From assembly GCF_000757885.1 (NCBI RefSeq), contig NZ_JQCR01000002.1, positions 1,178,001 through 1,242,000 of the forward strand: DNA of 64,000 nt, in the 5' to 3' direction. This stretch comes from Paenibacillus wynnii (lineage in GTDB: Bacteria > Bacillota > Bacilli > Paenibacillales > Paenibacillaceae). Each line of letters opens with the position of its first letter. The first letter of the stretch is position 1. Below are positions 35,756-45,031 of the stretch, one piece after another. The notes beneath the pieces were generated by a model that was not told the DNA's origin, searched no databases, and saw only the letters and a list, made by a program, of their open reading frames with translations. The translations under genes and the position numbers were made by a program.

Positions 35756-35788
35756 GAGTCGGGCCTAGGCCCGGCTCTTTCCTTTTTT
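35756..35788 (+). terminator. Terminator of the SLH beta-helix gene
   Basis: GAGTCGGGCC (35756-35765) pairs with GGCCCGGCTC (35768-35777) with one G-U, followed by TTTCCTTTTTT. It lies 10 nt after the stop codon. Confidence 0.88.
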
Positions 35789-35793
35789 ATTGC

Positions 35794-35837
35794 AAAAAAA
35801 GACCGACCCCCGGCCATAGCTGGCAGGAGAATCGGCC
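35794..35837 (-). terminator. Terminator of the small secreted protein gene
   Basis: On the minus strand GGCCGA (35837-35832) pairs with TCGGTC (35806-35801), with an inner GCCA/TGGC stem, followed by seven T (35800-35794). Confidence 0.75.
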
Positions 35838-35853
35838 TTTTATTTATGCGCTT

Positions 35854-36174
35854 TCAATAACAGTAATACTTCTCCCACAGCATAAAGGAGTCATCCTTCT
35901 TGTCTTCCCACCAATTCTTGACGTCATTCCCCTTTAACCAGCTGAACCAGCTATTGCTGACTGTCTTAGTATCATTGTAATAATAGGTGGTCTTATCTTT
36001 CTGAAAAAATGAAGAGATTTCACCGGCTAGTGATGAAAAAAAGGAAGTGGCATAAGAGGAGGTGTTCTGTGACACCGACGAAGCAGATGCATAGGCAGAA
36101 GCAGGCAGCATGATTGTACTTATCAATACAACGATCAACGTCAGCCTGGTACACTTCTTTATATACCTGAACAT
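35854..36174 (-). CDS. Small secreted protein of unknown function
   Basis: 106 residues from ATG 36174, with GGGGA 8 nt upstream; the GTG five codons earlier is less likely. Signal peptide: basic FRYIKKCTR, a hydrophobic core, cleavage near ASAYASA. The mature part is Ser- and aromatic-rich, with FFSSLAGEISSFFQKDK, a TTYYYNDTK strand, and a C-terminal WW and YYCY. I do not recognise a family. It has its own terminator and a promoter with a perfect palindrome, so it is controlled separately and probably with the EPS genes. Confidence 0.7.
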   Translation of the reverse strand: MFRYIKKCTRLTLIVVLISTIMLPASAYASASSVSQNTSSYATSFFSSLAGEISSFFQKDKTTYYYNDTKTVSNSWFSWLKGNDVKNWWEDKKDDSFMLWEKYYCY

Positions 36175-36221
36175 GTTATCGGTCCCCACTTTCCTCTAGT
36201 CTAAATGACCTACTTTAAATG

Positions 36222-36261
36222 ATTCTTTATAAAGAATATACCGAATTCGGTGATTTGTAAA
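36222..36261 (-). promoter_or_regulatory. Promoter and SinR-like palindrome of the small secreted protein gene
   Basis: Minus strand: TTTACA (36261-36256), 17 nt, TATTCT (36238-36233). The perfect 16-bp palindrome ATTCTTTATAAAGAAT (36222-36237) overlaps the -10. It differs from the other operators only at its outermost G/C pair. It also covers the stop codon of the upstream acyltransferase gene. Confidence 0.6.
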
Positions 36262-37291
36262 TAAATTCAAAGAGATAGGTAAGCGCCAGGCATTCCAGAA
36301 GGGTCACAAGTAAATATACCAACCCTTGAACAATCCCCACACCCATTAAATCGCCCACGCCTAGCAGAACATTCAGCTTCATTAAGGGGATATGTCCGAA
36401 AAAAATGACCTTGCTGAATCCATTAATAAACGGGTGATATTTCTGGATTGTAACCATTTTTATTCTCAAAATACCATAAAACAGCAGGATGGTGCTCGAG
36501 ATCATGCTTAGGGACAGGGAATAATCGGAATTCCAATCCGCAAAAAAGAACAGTAACAATGTTTCCACCACCAAAAGTGAGGCTGCCAAGATCGACAGGG
36601 GAATGGCTCTAACTTGCAAAAACTTCTCCTCATACCTTCCCATCAACACTCCTGCGGATACAAAGGTTAAGCCGTACCCCAGATATCTTTCGGCGAATAG
36701 CTCCAAATAATTTCCGTAACTTGAATCCAAAAAAGAAAGCCCGCCTGCAATGGAGTCGAGTCCGATTCGTAAAGTGCCTACCAGAAGCTGAGCAATCAAA
36801 TAGACTAACAATGTCAGCGTGACCACAGACCGCAAGGACATTCTGGTATACAGCAGATACGACATCCAAACACCGAATAGAAGCGGCGGAATGAACCACA
36901 ATTGGATAAAAGGTCCATTCAGGAAAAAGGCAATCCCTGCAATCTTCAGTTGAAGGAAGAGGTTCCCCGGAGATAAGCCTCCAGAGGTCACAGCAGGCAC
37001 AATAAACTCCAACCAGAAAAACAGGTTAAAGAAGACATATACCCAACCAAGACTCATTAGATATCTCCTGATATATAACCGGGAATCTGCTGCATTCGAC
37101 CAGCCTTTGTAAACAAGAAAACCGGAAATCATATAGAAACACGGCACGATTACCTTGGACGCGTTAAAGATAAAATTCATTTGCGTATGAGGCAGATGAT
37201 CCAGGTACCTGAAAAGGATGACATGGGCAACCAATACCGTTAATGAGCCTGCGAGCTTAAAAAAAGTAATTCCCGAATAATATTTACGCAT
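36227..37291 (-). CDS. Membrane acyltransferase family 3 protein
   Basis: 354 residues, about ten membrane helices. Starts with a helix containing FKLAGSLTVLVAHVILF; the His in VAHV corresponds to the catalytic His of acyltransferase-3 (OafA/NolL-like) proteins. FYMISGFLVYKGW follows, another family mark. It overlaps the acyl-CoA ligase stop by 8 nt, so the two are translated together. Probable role: acylation of an extracellular sugar or lipid with the acid activated by the ligase; the acceptor is unknown. Confidence 0.83.
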   Translation of the reverse strand: MRKYYSGITFFKLAGSLTVLVAHVILFRYLDHLPHTQMNFIFNASKVIVPCFYMISGFLVYKGWSNAADSRLYIRRYLMSLGWVYVFFNLFFWLEFIVPAVTSGGLSPGNLFLQLKIAGIAFFLNGPFIQLWFIPPLLFGVWMSYLLYTRMSLRSVVTLTLLVYLIAQLLVGTLRIGLDSIAGGLSFLDSSYGNYLELFAERYLGYGLTFVSAGVLMGRYEEKFLQVRAIPLSILAASLLVVETLLLFFFADWNSDYSLSLSMISSTILLFYGILRIKMVTIQKYHPFINGFSKVIFFGHIPLMKLNVLLGVGDLMGVGIVQGLVYLLVTLLECLALTYLFEFIYKSPNSVYSL

Positions 37292-39059
37292 TTTTCTTAA
37301 GCTCTCCGATCCGCTCCAGCGCCAGCAGCTGAATTTCAGAGACGGATATCTTCCCGGTGGCAGACAAGGGGAAAGATGGCAGGAATAGAATATAACGTGG
37401 AATTTTGAACGCTGACATATGAGGTGTGAGCTCTGCCTTCAGCCTCTCCTCTGTCAGACTTGCCCCTTTTTCAGGGATAATACAGGCACAGATCAGTTCC
37501 CCGTAAAGTTCATCCGGAATGCCTACTACAAAAGCCTCTTCTACCCCTTTCTGCTTTACTAGAAGGTTCTCAATTTCTACAGGAGAGATCTTCTCTCCCC
37601 CACGTGAAATCAAGCGATTCAACCTCCCGGTAATCATCAAATTCCGTTGTTCATCCAGAAAGCCCGAATCCCCCGATCGGTACCATCCGTCCTCCGTAAA
37701 ACAGGGACTGACTGTATTCTCTTTCATGTACCGCATGACCCTGTGGCTGCGAATTGCAATTTCACCATGCGCATGCTGAGGCAGATCCTCTCCTGTTTCC
37801 GGGTTTACAATTTTAACTTCCACCCCCTTGTCTACCTTGCCGCCAAAGCTAAAGCCACCCCTCTCTAATTCCTTGGGATCTATCATTCCACTAAGGAAAG
37901 AGGTATAGCTCAGCAATAGATAAAGCAAGGACCACAGCGGATTTTTCCTCCGGTTTAGGAAGCAGATACCGTTTGCAACCGAACCTGCCTCGGAGGAGCC
38001 GTAGCTTACCATAAAAAATACAAGCTTCAAGCCCGGGTCCCTGCTGACCTTTTTCAGCAAGGTATTATTTATAGCTGCCGATGTAAAGGCCAGCCCTACC
38101 AGGGAAGATAAATCAAATTCACTTCTTCTAGAGGAAGTGAGCATTTGTTGGATCATAAATGGCGTTCCCGTCATAATCTGGCACTTTTCTAGTTCAAGTA
38201 CTGACAATGCATTCACGGGATTGAAGTGAGTCAGCATGACGACTCGAATATTGCATACCTTCAGCGCGGTAAATAGGGTAGCAAAGCCCCCCAGATGATA
38301 TAAGGGCAGTAGACTGAATAGCGAGAATTTATGGGCGACCCGATCGGTTAAGCCGGCCATCAGCGCGGATCCCTTTTTCCCTGACTTCTCTCCCCTTTTC
38401 TTAACCAGAAAGGAAGCTGTGGAGCGGAGAACCCCTTTCGGTGAACCCAAGGTTCCTGAGGTGTATAGAAGTATCAACGGGTCTTCCGCTCGGATAGACT
38501 GATATGCAAGACGGAAGACGTGTTCATCCATCATAGCGGCCAACTGATATATATCTGAAAAGGGACGGAATGGTCTTTGGAGGAATGTACCCTCATTCAG
38601 CACAAACATATGAGGGGGCAGCCATGAGCTGTCAGTTCCGTCTAATGCAGTCTCCGCAATCAACTCCTGTATCATCATCGGGTAGTATTGTTGATGGCCT
38701 CCAGAACCCATGATCATAAGGGCAGGCTTGGAATCCTGAAGGTAGGTTAGCAGCTCTTCCTTTTTGGAATATGCATTTAGAGGAACGATTACGGCACCTA
38801 TACTAGCAGCAGCATACATAGATAGGATCAGCTCTATCCGCCCCTGCATAAGCAGTACGACCCGGTCACCTTTTTGGATTCCCAGTTGCAGGAAGCCTTT
38901 ACCCAAGAGCTGTACTTCGTTCCACACTTGTGACCATGAATAATGCTGCCCAAGCTCTGGAAAGCTGAATACAACGTCATGAGGAAACGTGATGGCCCTT
39001 TTACACAAAAGATCGGATAGGGTGTCTTTATGAATAGGGGACTCCTTCGTTTTTTCCAT
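37284..39059 (-). CDS. AMP-forming acyl-CoA ligase
   Basis: 591 residues from ATG 39059, preceded by GGAGGAGAAGG. ANL superfamily motifs: LLYTSGTLGSPKGVLRST (P-loop), VSYGSSEAG, WYRSGDSGFLDEQRNLMITGRLNRLI (hinge) and the catalytic Lys in SATGKISVSE. It should activate a carboxylic acid to acyl-AMP and then to acyl-CoA. Fused-style expression with a membrane acyltransferase suggests supply of acyl groups for modifying surface polymer or lipid. The palindrome at 39178-39193 lies about 120 nt upstream. Confidence 0.87.
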   Translation of the reverse strand: MEKTKESPIHKDTLSDLLCKRAITFPHDVVFSFPELGQHYSWSQVWNEVQLLGKGFLQLGIQKGDRVVLLMQGRIELILSMYAAASIGAVIVPLNAYSKKEELLTYLQDSKPALMIMGSGGHQQYYPMMIQELIAETALDGTDSSWLPPHMFVLNEGTFLQRPFRPFSDIYQLAAMMDEHVFRLAYQSIRAEDPLILLYTSGTLGSPKGVLRSTASFLVKKRGEKSGKKGSALMAGLTDRVAHKFSLFSLLPLYHLGGFATLFTALKVCNIRVVMLTHFNPVNALSVLELEKCQIMTGTPFMIQQMLTSSRRSEFDLSSLVGLAFTSAAINNTLLKKVSRDPGLKLVFFMVSYGSSEAGSVANGICFLNRRKNPLWSLLYLLLSYTSFLSGMIDPKELERGGFSFGGKVDKGVEVKIVNPETGEDLPQHAHGEIAIRSHRVMRYMKENTVSPCFTEDGWYRSGDSGFLDEQRNLMITGRLNRLISRGGEKISPVEIENLLVKQKGVEEAFVVGIPDELYGELICACIIPEKGASLTEERLKAELTPHMSAFKIPRYILFLPSFPLSATGKISVSEIQLLALERIGELKKNA

Positions 39060-39102
39060 TTCCTTCTCCTCCATTTATAAAATACGCCCTATTTCATTCA
39101 CC

Positions 39103-39193
39103 ATAACGAACAAAGGAGTGATTATCTTTGATTTACAGTCGATTTGATATATGTGTCTTTAATTTAACATTATTTTTGTACTTTATAAAGAAC
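39103..39193. promoter_or_regulatory. SinR-like sites upstream of the acyl-CoA ligase genes
   Basis: GTACTTTATAAAGAAC (39178-39193) matches the lasso operator at 15 of 16 positions. Nearer to the minus-strand ligase is ATAACGAACAAA (39103-39114), identical to 18076-18087. No clean -35/-10 pair surrounds the palindrome. TTCATT, a 17-nt spacer holding the palindrome, and AAAAAT copy the spacing seen at 28004-28032, but weakly. The plus-strand gene at 39372 has an extended -10, TGCTATAAT, at 39322-39330. Nothing else is seen in 39060-39371. Confidence 0.5.
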
Positions 39194-39371
39194 AAATGAA
39201 TAATTTTATATAAAAACTGATGCAGTCCCTTTTGGGGGCTGCTAACCCCGTGTTGCTAACCCCGTTCAAATAATGTTTATAGTTTCGGCAAAACTGTTTA
39301 GAATCTGGTACTAAGAGTTCATGCTATAATATGTATTGTGGTTGCTACTACCTTTTTAATATGGGAGATGG

Positions 39372-40955
39372 ATGGAATTGAATGATCAGCAATGGATTGC
39401 ACCTGAATATTACAATCTAACCTCGGAGATGGAGCATCATCCATCCGGCAAAATTGCACTCAAATGGTTGAATGAAAAAGGTGATCGCGAAGAGATCAGC
39501 TACGGTGAATTGCTGCAGCAAGCCAATCGGCTGGCAGGTGGTTTGGCTCACCTTGGACTACATAAAGGCGACAGAGTTCTGGTGATGGTTCCCCGTAGAA
39601 TCATTGCGTACGTTATCTACTTAGCTTGTCTAAAACTGGGACTAGCCGTTATCCCTTCCTCAGAAATGCTCCGGGCCAAGGACTTATCCTACCGCCTCCG
39701 TCATTCTGAAGCGCGGGCTGTAATCGCTTGGTCGGAGGTTACTCACGAGGTAGATAAAATCAGTGATGACCTGCCTGCTTTGGATTTCCGCCTTGCTGTG
39801 TCCGCAGATGGAGCGGACTCCGGATGGTTGGAGCTAGAGGATCTAATGATTGGGCAGCCGGATCAACTGACTGCGGTTAACACTCACCGAGACGATATGG
39901 CTATCTTGGCATATACCTCAGGAACCACCGGCAATCCTAAGGCTGTGGTTCATAGTCATGGCTGGGGATATGCTCACCTGCGGATTACTTCGTCACCTTG
40001 GCTGGATATCCGGGAATCAGACACCGTATGGGCAACAGCTGCACCCGGCTGGCAGAAGTGGATCTGGAGTCCGTTCTTGGCTGTATTGGGTAACGGAGCC
40101 ACAGGATTTGTCTACAACGGACCCTTCCAGCCGAACCGCTACCTGCAGTTAATGCAGGATGAAGGAATTCAGGCATTGTGCTGCACTCCAACTGAGTACC
40201 GGTTAATGGCCAAAACAGAAGGGTTGGACACCTATGACTTGTCTCGACTCCGCAGTGCCGTATCTGCCGGAGAGCCTTTAAATCAGGAAGTCATTAACGA
40301 GTTCCAGCGTCATTTCAATATCACCATCCGAGACGGATACGGACAAACGGAAAGCACGCTTTTAATAGGAACACTTAAAGACACCCCGATCCGCACAGGT
40401 TCAATGGGTAAAGCTATGGCCCCAGGCCTAGTTGAGGTAGTAGACGAGCAAGGAATTCCGGTTGCACCGGGAGTGGTGGGTGATATCGCAGTTCATTTGA
40501 CCATGCCAGCTCTGTTTCACACTTATTACAAAGACCCAGAGCGCAAAGCGAGCTGTACGACTGGAGAGTTTTTTGTAACGGGAGACCGTGCACGCAAGGA
40601 TGAGGATGGTTACTTCTGGTTCGAGGGCCGGGGCGATGATATCATCATCAGTGCCGGATACACCATCGGCCCCTTTGAAGTGGAGGAAGCGCTCATGAGA
40701 CATTCCTCCGTTAAAGAGTGTGCGGTTGTAGCCAGTCCCGATGAAATTCGGGGCCATGTGGTTAAAGCCTTCATCGTTCTGAAGGATGCCTCAGCAGCTT
40801 CACCAGAACTCGTTAAAGAGCTGCAATCCCATGTAAAAGAATGGACGGCCCCTTACAAGTATCCGCGTAAGATCGAGTTCATCAGCGATCTTCCAAAGAC
40901 GACCTCCGGCAAGATTCGTCGGGTGGAGCTGCGTGAGCTGGATCGCAATTCCTAG
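39372..40955 (+). CDS. Acyl-CoA synthetase (acetyl/medium-chain, AMP-forming)
   Basis: 527 residues. ANL motifs: ILAYTSGTTGNPKAVVHSH, DGYGQTES, FVTGDRARKDEDGYFWFEGRGDD and PKTTSGKIRRVE with the catalytic Lys. The length and the WATAAPGWQKWIWSPF region resemble medium-chain or branched-chain acyl-CoA synthetases (MbcS/ACSM group) more than acetyl-CoA synthetase. GGGAG lies 4 nt before the ATG, a short spacing; a TTG at 39378 is an alternative start. Divergent from the other ligase, followed by a strong terminator. Substrate unproven. Confidence 0.86.
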   Translation: MELNDQQWIAPEYYNLTSEMEHHPSGKIALKWLNEKGDREEISYGELLQQANRLAGGLAHLGLHKGDRVLVMVPRRIIAYVIYLACLKLGLAVIPSSEMLRAKDLSYRLRHSEARAVIAWSEVTHEVDKISDDLPALDFRLAVSADGADSGWLELEDLMIGQPDQLTAVNTHRDDMAILAYTSGTTGNPKAVVHSHGWGYAHLRITSSPWLDIRESDTVWATAAPGWQKWIWSPFLAVLGNGATGFVYNGPFQPNRYLQLMQDEGIQALCCTPTEYRLMAKTEGLDTYDLSRLRSAVSAGEPLNQEVINEFQRHFNITIRDGYGQTESTLLIGTLKDTPIRTGSMGKAMAPGLVEVVDEQGIPVAPGVVGDIAVHLTMPALFHTYYKDPERKASCTTGEFFVTGDRARKDEDGYFWFEGRGDDIIISAGYTIGPFEVEEALMRHSSVKECAVVASPDEIRGHVVKAFIVLKDASAASPELVKELQSHVKEWTAPYKYPRKIEFISDLPKTTSGKIRRVELRELDRNS

Positions 40956-40968
40956 AAGCTAAAAAAGA

Positions 40969-41010
40969 GACTGCGCCAAGCCGTTTAGGCTTTGGGGCAG
41001 TCTTTTTTTT
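40969..41010 (+). terminator. Terminator of the acyl-CoA synthetase gene
   Basis: GACTGC (40969-40974) pairs with GCAGTC (40997-41002), with further pairing of GCCAAGCC to GGCTTTGG inside; eight T follow. Confidence 0.92.
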
Positions 41011-41104
41011 ACGGTCACTAAGTTCCTTAGCCGCTATACGGCTACGCCAGGTCAACATTTACAGGGAAATTAATCCCTCTGAATAGTTAAAACCAAGAGG
41101 TATC

Positions 41105-41405
41105 GTCAAAAAGTTTGTATAAGAGAGTAGAAGTAACTCCACAGGTAACCGTGACAACTACGGCAAATTGTCTGCCTACATGGGTTTCAATATATATAGT
41201 TGCACAACATACACTTATATTGCTTTCTTAGCACACTTTAGGATGTTTAATTGTACTTTATACACTTATTTTTTGGTAATCCGGGGTTTAACCGGCATAT
41301 TCGTGTTTTTAGTTGTACAAAGTACATCTATCCATACAATCGAGCGCCAAAGGCCAGAAATAAATGTACAAAGTACATCTATATCACTGACTACCTCCGA
41401 AACGT
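41105..41405 (-). repeat. ~300-bp dispersed repeat, copy 1 (inverted relative to 56908-57215)
   Basis: Read on the minus strand this matches 56908-57215 over its whole length, sharing e.g. GGAGGTAGTCAGTGA, GATAGATGTACTTTGT, GAATATGCCGGTTAAACCCC and TTTGCCGTAGTTGTC. Inside it a ~20-bp element of the form AAGTGTANNNNGTGCAA recurs every 50-70 bp. The short open frames in it (translations with NCTLYTYF-like strings) are not genes. It covers most of the gene-free stretch 40956-41509. Confidence 0.85.
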
Positions 41406-41512
41406 GCCACTTCGGGGTAGGGTCAAGTTTGTGTAAGAGAACAGAAGTAACTCCACAGGTATCCGTGACAACTACGGCAAATCGTCTGCCTACATGGGTT
41501 TCAATATATTTA
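41406..41512. repeat. Partial direct copy of the 41.1-kb repeat end
   Basis: The segment from GGGTCAAGTTTGTGTAAGAG to GGGTTTCAATATAT repeats 41100-41195 with few changes (e.g. AGAAGTAACTCCACAGGTA, GTGACAACTACGGCAAAT). It ends exactly at the stop codon of the 41510-42079 gene. Confidence 0.85.
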
Positions 41513-42079
41513 CTCTGACCAATACTTAGCCTCTGAATTCAGCTCCGCCCCTACTTCACCTTCTCTGATTAAATCACAATCCAGATAGCCGTCTTCGTCC
41601 AAGAAATAGACTTCTTGCTTATAGAATTCGCAAAGTGTTTCCAGGAACTTCTCAGGAGAGTCATACATAACCACCAAGTCCCCGAAGTCATGCATGAGGT
41701 CACAGACCCGCTCGGTACCGTCAGTTGAACGATAGTAACAAATGAAATCACTACCGTAGTTCGTAAGGATCGGCAGAACAAGTCCGTCTACTTCGTGACC
41801 TTTCTCTTCCAAAATCTGCGACAACACCTGCATTTGCTGGGCATATTCATCGATATGAATCAACCTGTACCCTGGTACAAATTCAATGAGACTCGGTTCT
41901 TCTTCCTCACTACTAGTTCCGGAAACCGTGCCATATATAGCTTTCAGAAGCATTGGCGCTTCAGGCAAAAGCTTTGTAATGGTGTTCTGTCCGTCTTCAC
42001 TTGTGCCTAAGCTTGAAATATAATCCGGTCTTAATTGTGCTGATAAATGGAGATATTCTTGAAATTTTTGAGTAAGCAT
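41510..42079 (-). CDS. SMI1/KNR4 (SUKH)-like protein
   Basis: 189 residues, acidic. The centre, PGYRLIHIDEYAQQMQVLSQILE, and the following LVLPILTNYGSDFICYY with DLMHDFGDLVVMYDSPEKFLETLCEFY, fit the SUKH superfamily, many of whose members are immunity proteins against polymorphic toxins. No toxin gene is next to it, so a housekeeping SUKH role is equally possible. AAGGA lies 8 nt before the ATG. The stop codon lies at the border of the repeat at 41406-41512, so the original 3' end may have been altered by repeat insertion. Confidence 0.65.
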   Translation of the reverse strand: MLTQKFQEYLHLSAQLRPDYISSLGTSEDGQNTITKLLPEAPMLLKAIYGTVSGTSSEEEEPSLIEFVPGYRLIHIDEYAQQMQVLSQILEEKGHEVDGLVLPILTNYGSDFICYYRSTDGTERVCDLMHDFGDLVVMYDSPEKFLETLCEFYKQEVYFLDEDGYLDCDLIREGEVGAELNSEAKYWSE

Positions 42080-42322
42080 GTTGTCATCCTTTATGTCCTA
42101 CTGAATTTTTAATCGCTATCTAGACTCTAGTCTATTTTCTTGCCTTTACCTTGTAGGATGACACCCATCGATTAAAAGGGTCCCCAAACTTAAGTATAAC
42201 TACTACTTTAAATCTCATTCCCGTTCTTATCAAGCACATAACCACCGTTTATGGAAATTTGCAACACTTAATTGAATTATTGCCGATGGGTCTCCAACCG
42301 AATTTACAATAGTGTCGATTTT

Positions 42323-44110
<1,788 letters not shown>

Positions 44111-44218
44111 TTACATTCCTCCTAAAGGTTTGTAAGCGACACTTCAGTGAGTCCGAGAAGTATAAAACTCACTTCAGAAGCATTCGCTTATTTGGCAGCA
44201 ACAAATAAGAGTGCGCGC

Positions 44219-44248
44219 AAAAAAGCCGCTCCACAATGGAGCGGCTTT
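44219..44248 (-). terminator. Riboswitch-controlled terminator before thiC
   Basis: AAAGCCGCTCC (44222-44232) and GGAGCGGCTTT (44238-44248) form a perfect 11-bp stem with a 5-nt loop, followed on the minus strand by six T. It lies between the TPP aptamer and thiC, about 110 nt before the start codon, as expected for transcription control. Confidence 0.9.
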
Positions 44249-44284
44249 ATCCATAAACGGCCAAGGCCAACCATGAAAAAAGAG

Positions 44285-44385
44285 TCCGACTCCACTTTCC
44301 TACGCTGGTATAATCCAGATCAGGTTCAAGGGTCCAGGAATTCAATTTTCCCGTCTCAGCCCATTCAGGCTCCCCTAGTGGTTTC
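44285..44385 (-). ncRNA. TPP riboswitch (THI element)
   Basis: On the minus strand the conserved order is CTAGGGGAGCC, GGGCTGAGA, ACCCTTGAACCTGATCTGG, TTATACCAGCGTAGGAAAGT. These are the P1-P5 segments of the TPP aptamer, including CUGAGA and the ACCUGAUCUGG/GCGNAGGGA-type sensor arms. Binding of thiamin pyrophosphate should favour the terminator at 44219-44248 and switch off thiC. Confidence 0.95.
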
Positions 44386-44689
44386 TTATTTAAGTTAGTT
44401 ATAAGTTACAGAGAAACCCATCATTTGTCAACTTAAGTTTATCCATCAGAAATTGTATATCTTCGGTTCTTACCTTCGCAGAGTAAACTACGTTAGCGAC
44501 TAATCAAGCAATTTAAGCAAATGAATCTCAGGAGATTTCAGTAAATGATTCTCAGGCAATGACTCAACTTGTAACTACTCATCTATCGCTCCAGTCAGAC
44601 GGTTGCTTGTATTCACACCATTAAATTAAAGGGATGCGGATGATGAGTAACGGAACCCACGTTAATCGCAAAACAAGGCTAGCCAAAGG

Positions 44690-44900
44690 GTGATCTTAGT
44701 TTAGTTGCACTTTATACACTTAACTGATGCAAAAACAACTCTCGCAGGGCTTTAATTGTAATAAATACATCTAAACTCTGGCTAAAGGGGCATTATCGCC
44801 GAATATCATAAATATAAGTGTACTTTGTGCAACTACACTAAGAGACTCCATTAATTTGGATGTTTTAGTTGTAGAAAGTACACTTAAAAACTCACACAGT
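44690..44900. repeat. Cluster of short AAGTGTA...GTGCAA repeats
   Basis: Four degenerate copies in alternating orientation at about 44700, 44752, 44810 and 44865: AGTTGCACTTTATACACTTA, AATTGTAATAAATACATCTA, TAAGTGTACTTTGTGCAACT and AGTTGTAGAAAGTACACTTA. They are the same element that recurs inside the ~300-bp repeats at 41.1 and 56.9 kb, spaced 50-60 bp. The gene-free stretch 44400-44690 before them shows nothing I can name. Confidence 0.75.
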
Positions 44901-44920
44901 CCTCGTAAAGCTCTCTGGTT

Positions 44921-45020
44921 GCTTAGTCTGGCTTAGTCTGGCTTAGTCAGGTCTAGTCTTGTTTAGTCTGGCCTTGTCTGGCCTTGTCATGCTTAATCTA
45001 GCTTAGTATTGCATGATCAT
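44921..45020. repeat. 10-bp tandem repeat array
   Basis: Ten units of GCTTAGTCTG in exact 10-bp register; the first two are identical and later ones carry one to four changes (GCTTAGTCAG, GTTTAGTCTG, GCCTTGTCTG twice, GCTTAATCTA). It ends about 12 bp from the stop codon of the SLH-transglutaminase gene. Confidence 0.92.
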
Positions 45021-45031
45021 GTATAGGCTGC

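Noticed and set aside
41168..41518. Small open frames with CTTYTYI/NCTLYTYF-like translations at 41.2 and 57.1 kb
   Set aside because: They are translations of the dispersed AAGTGTA...GTGCAA repeat, without ribosome sites.
44690..45020. Possible CRISPR array
   Set aside because: Repeats are 10 bp without spacers, or about 20 bp, degenerate and alternating in orientation; no cas genes.
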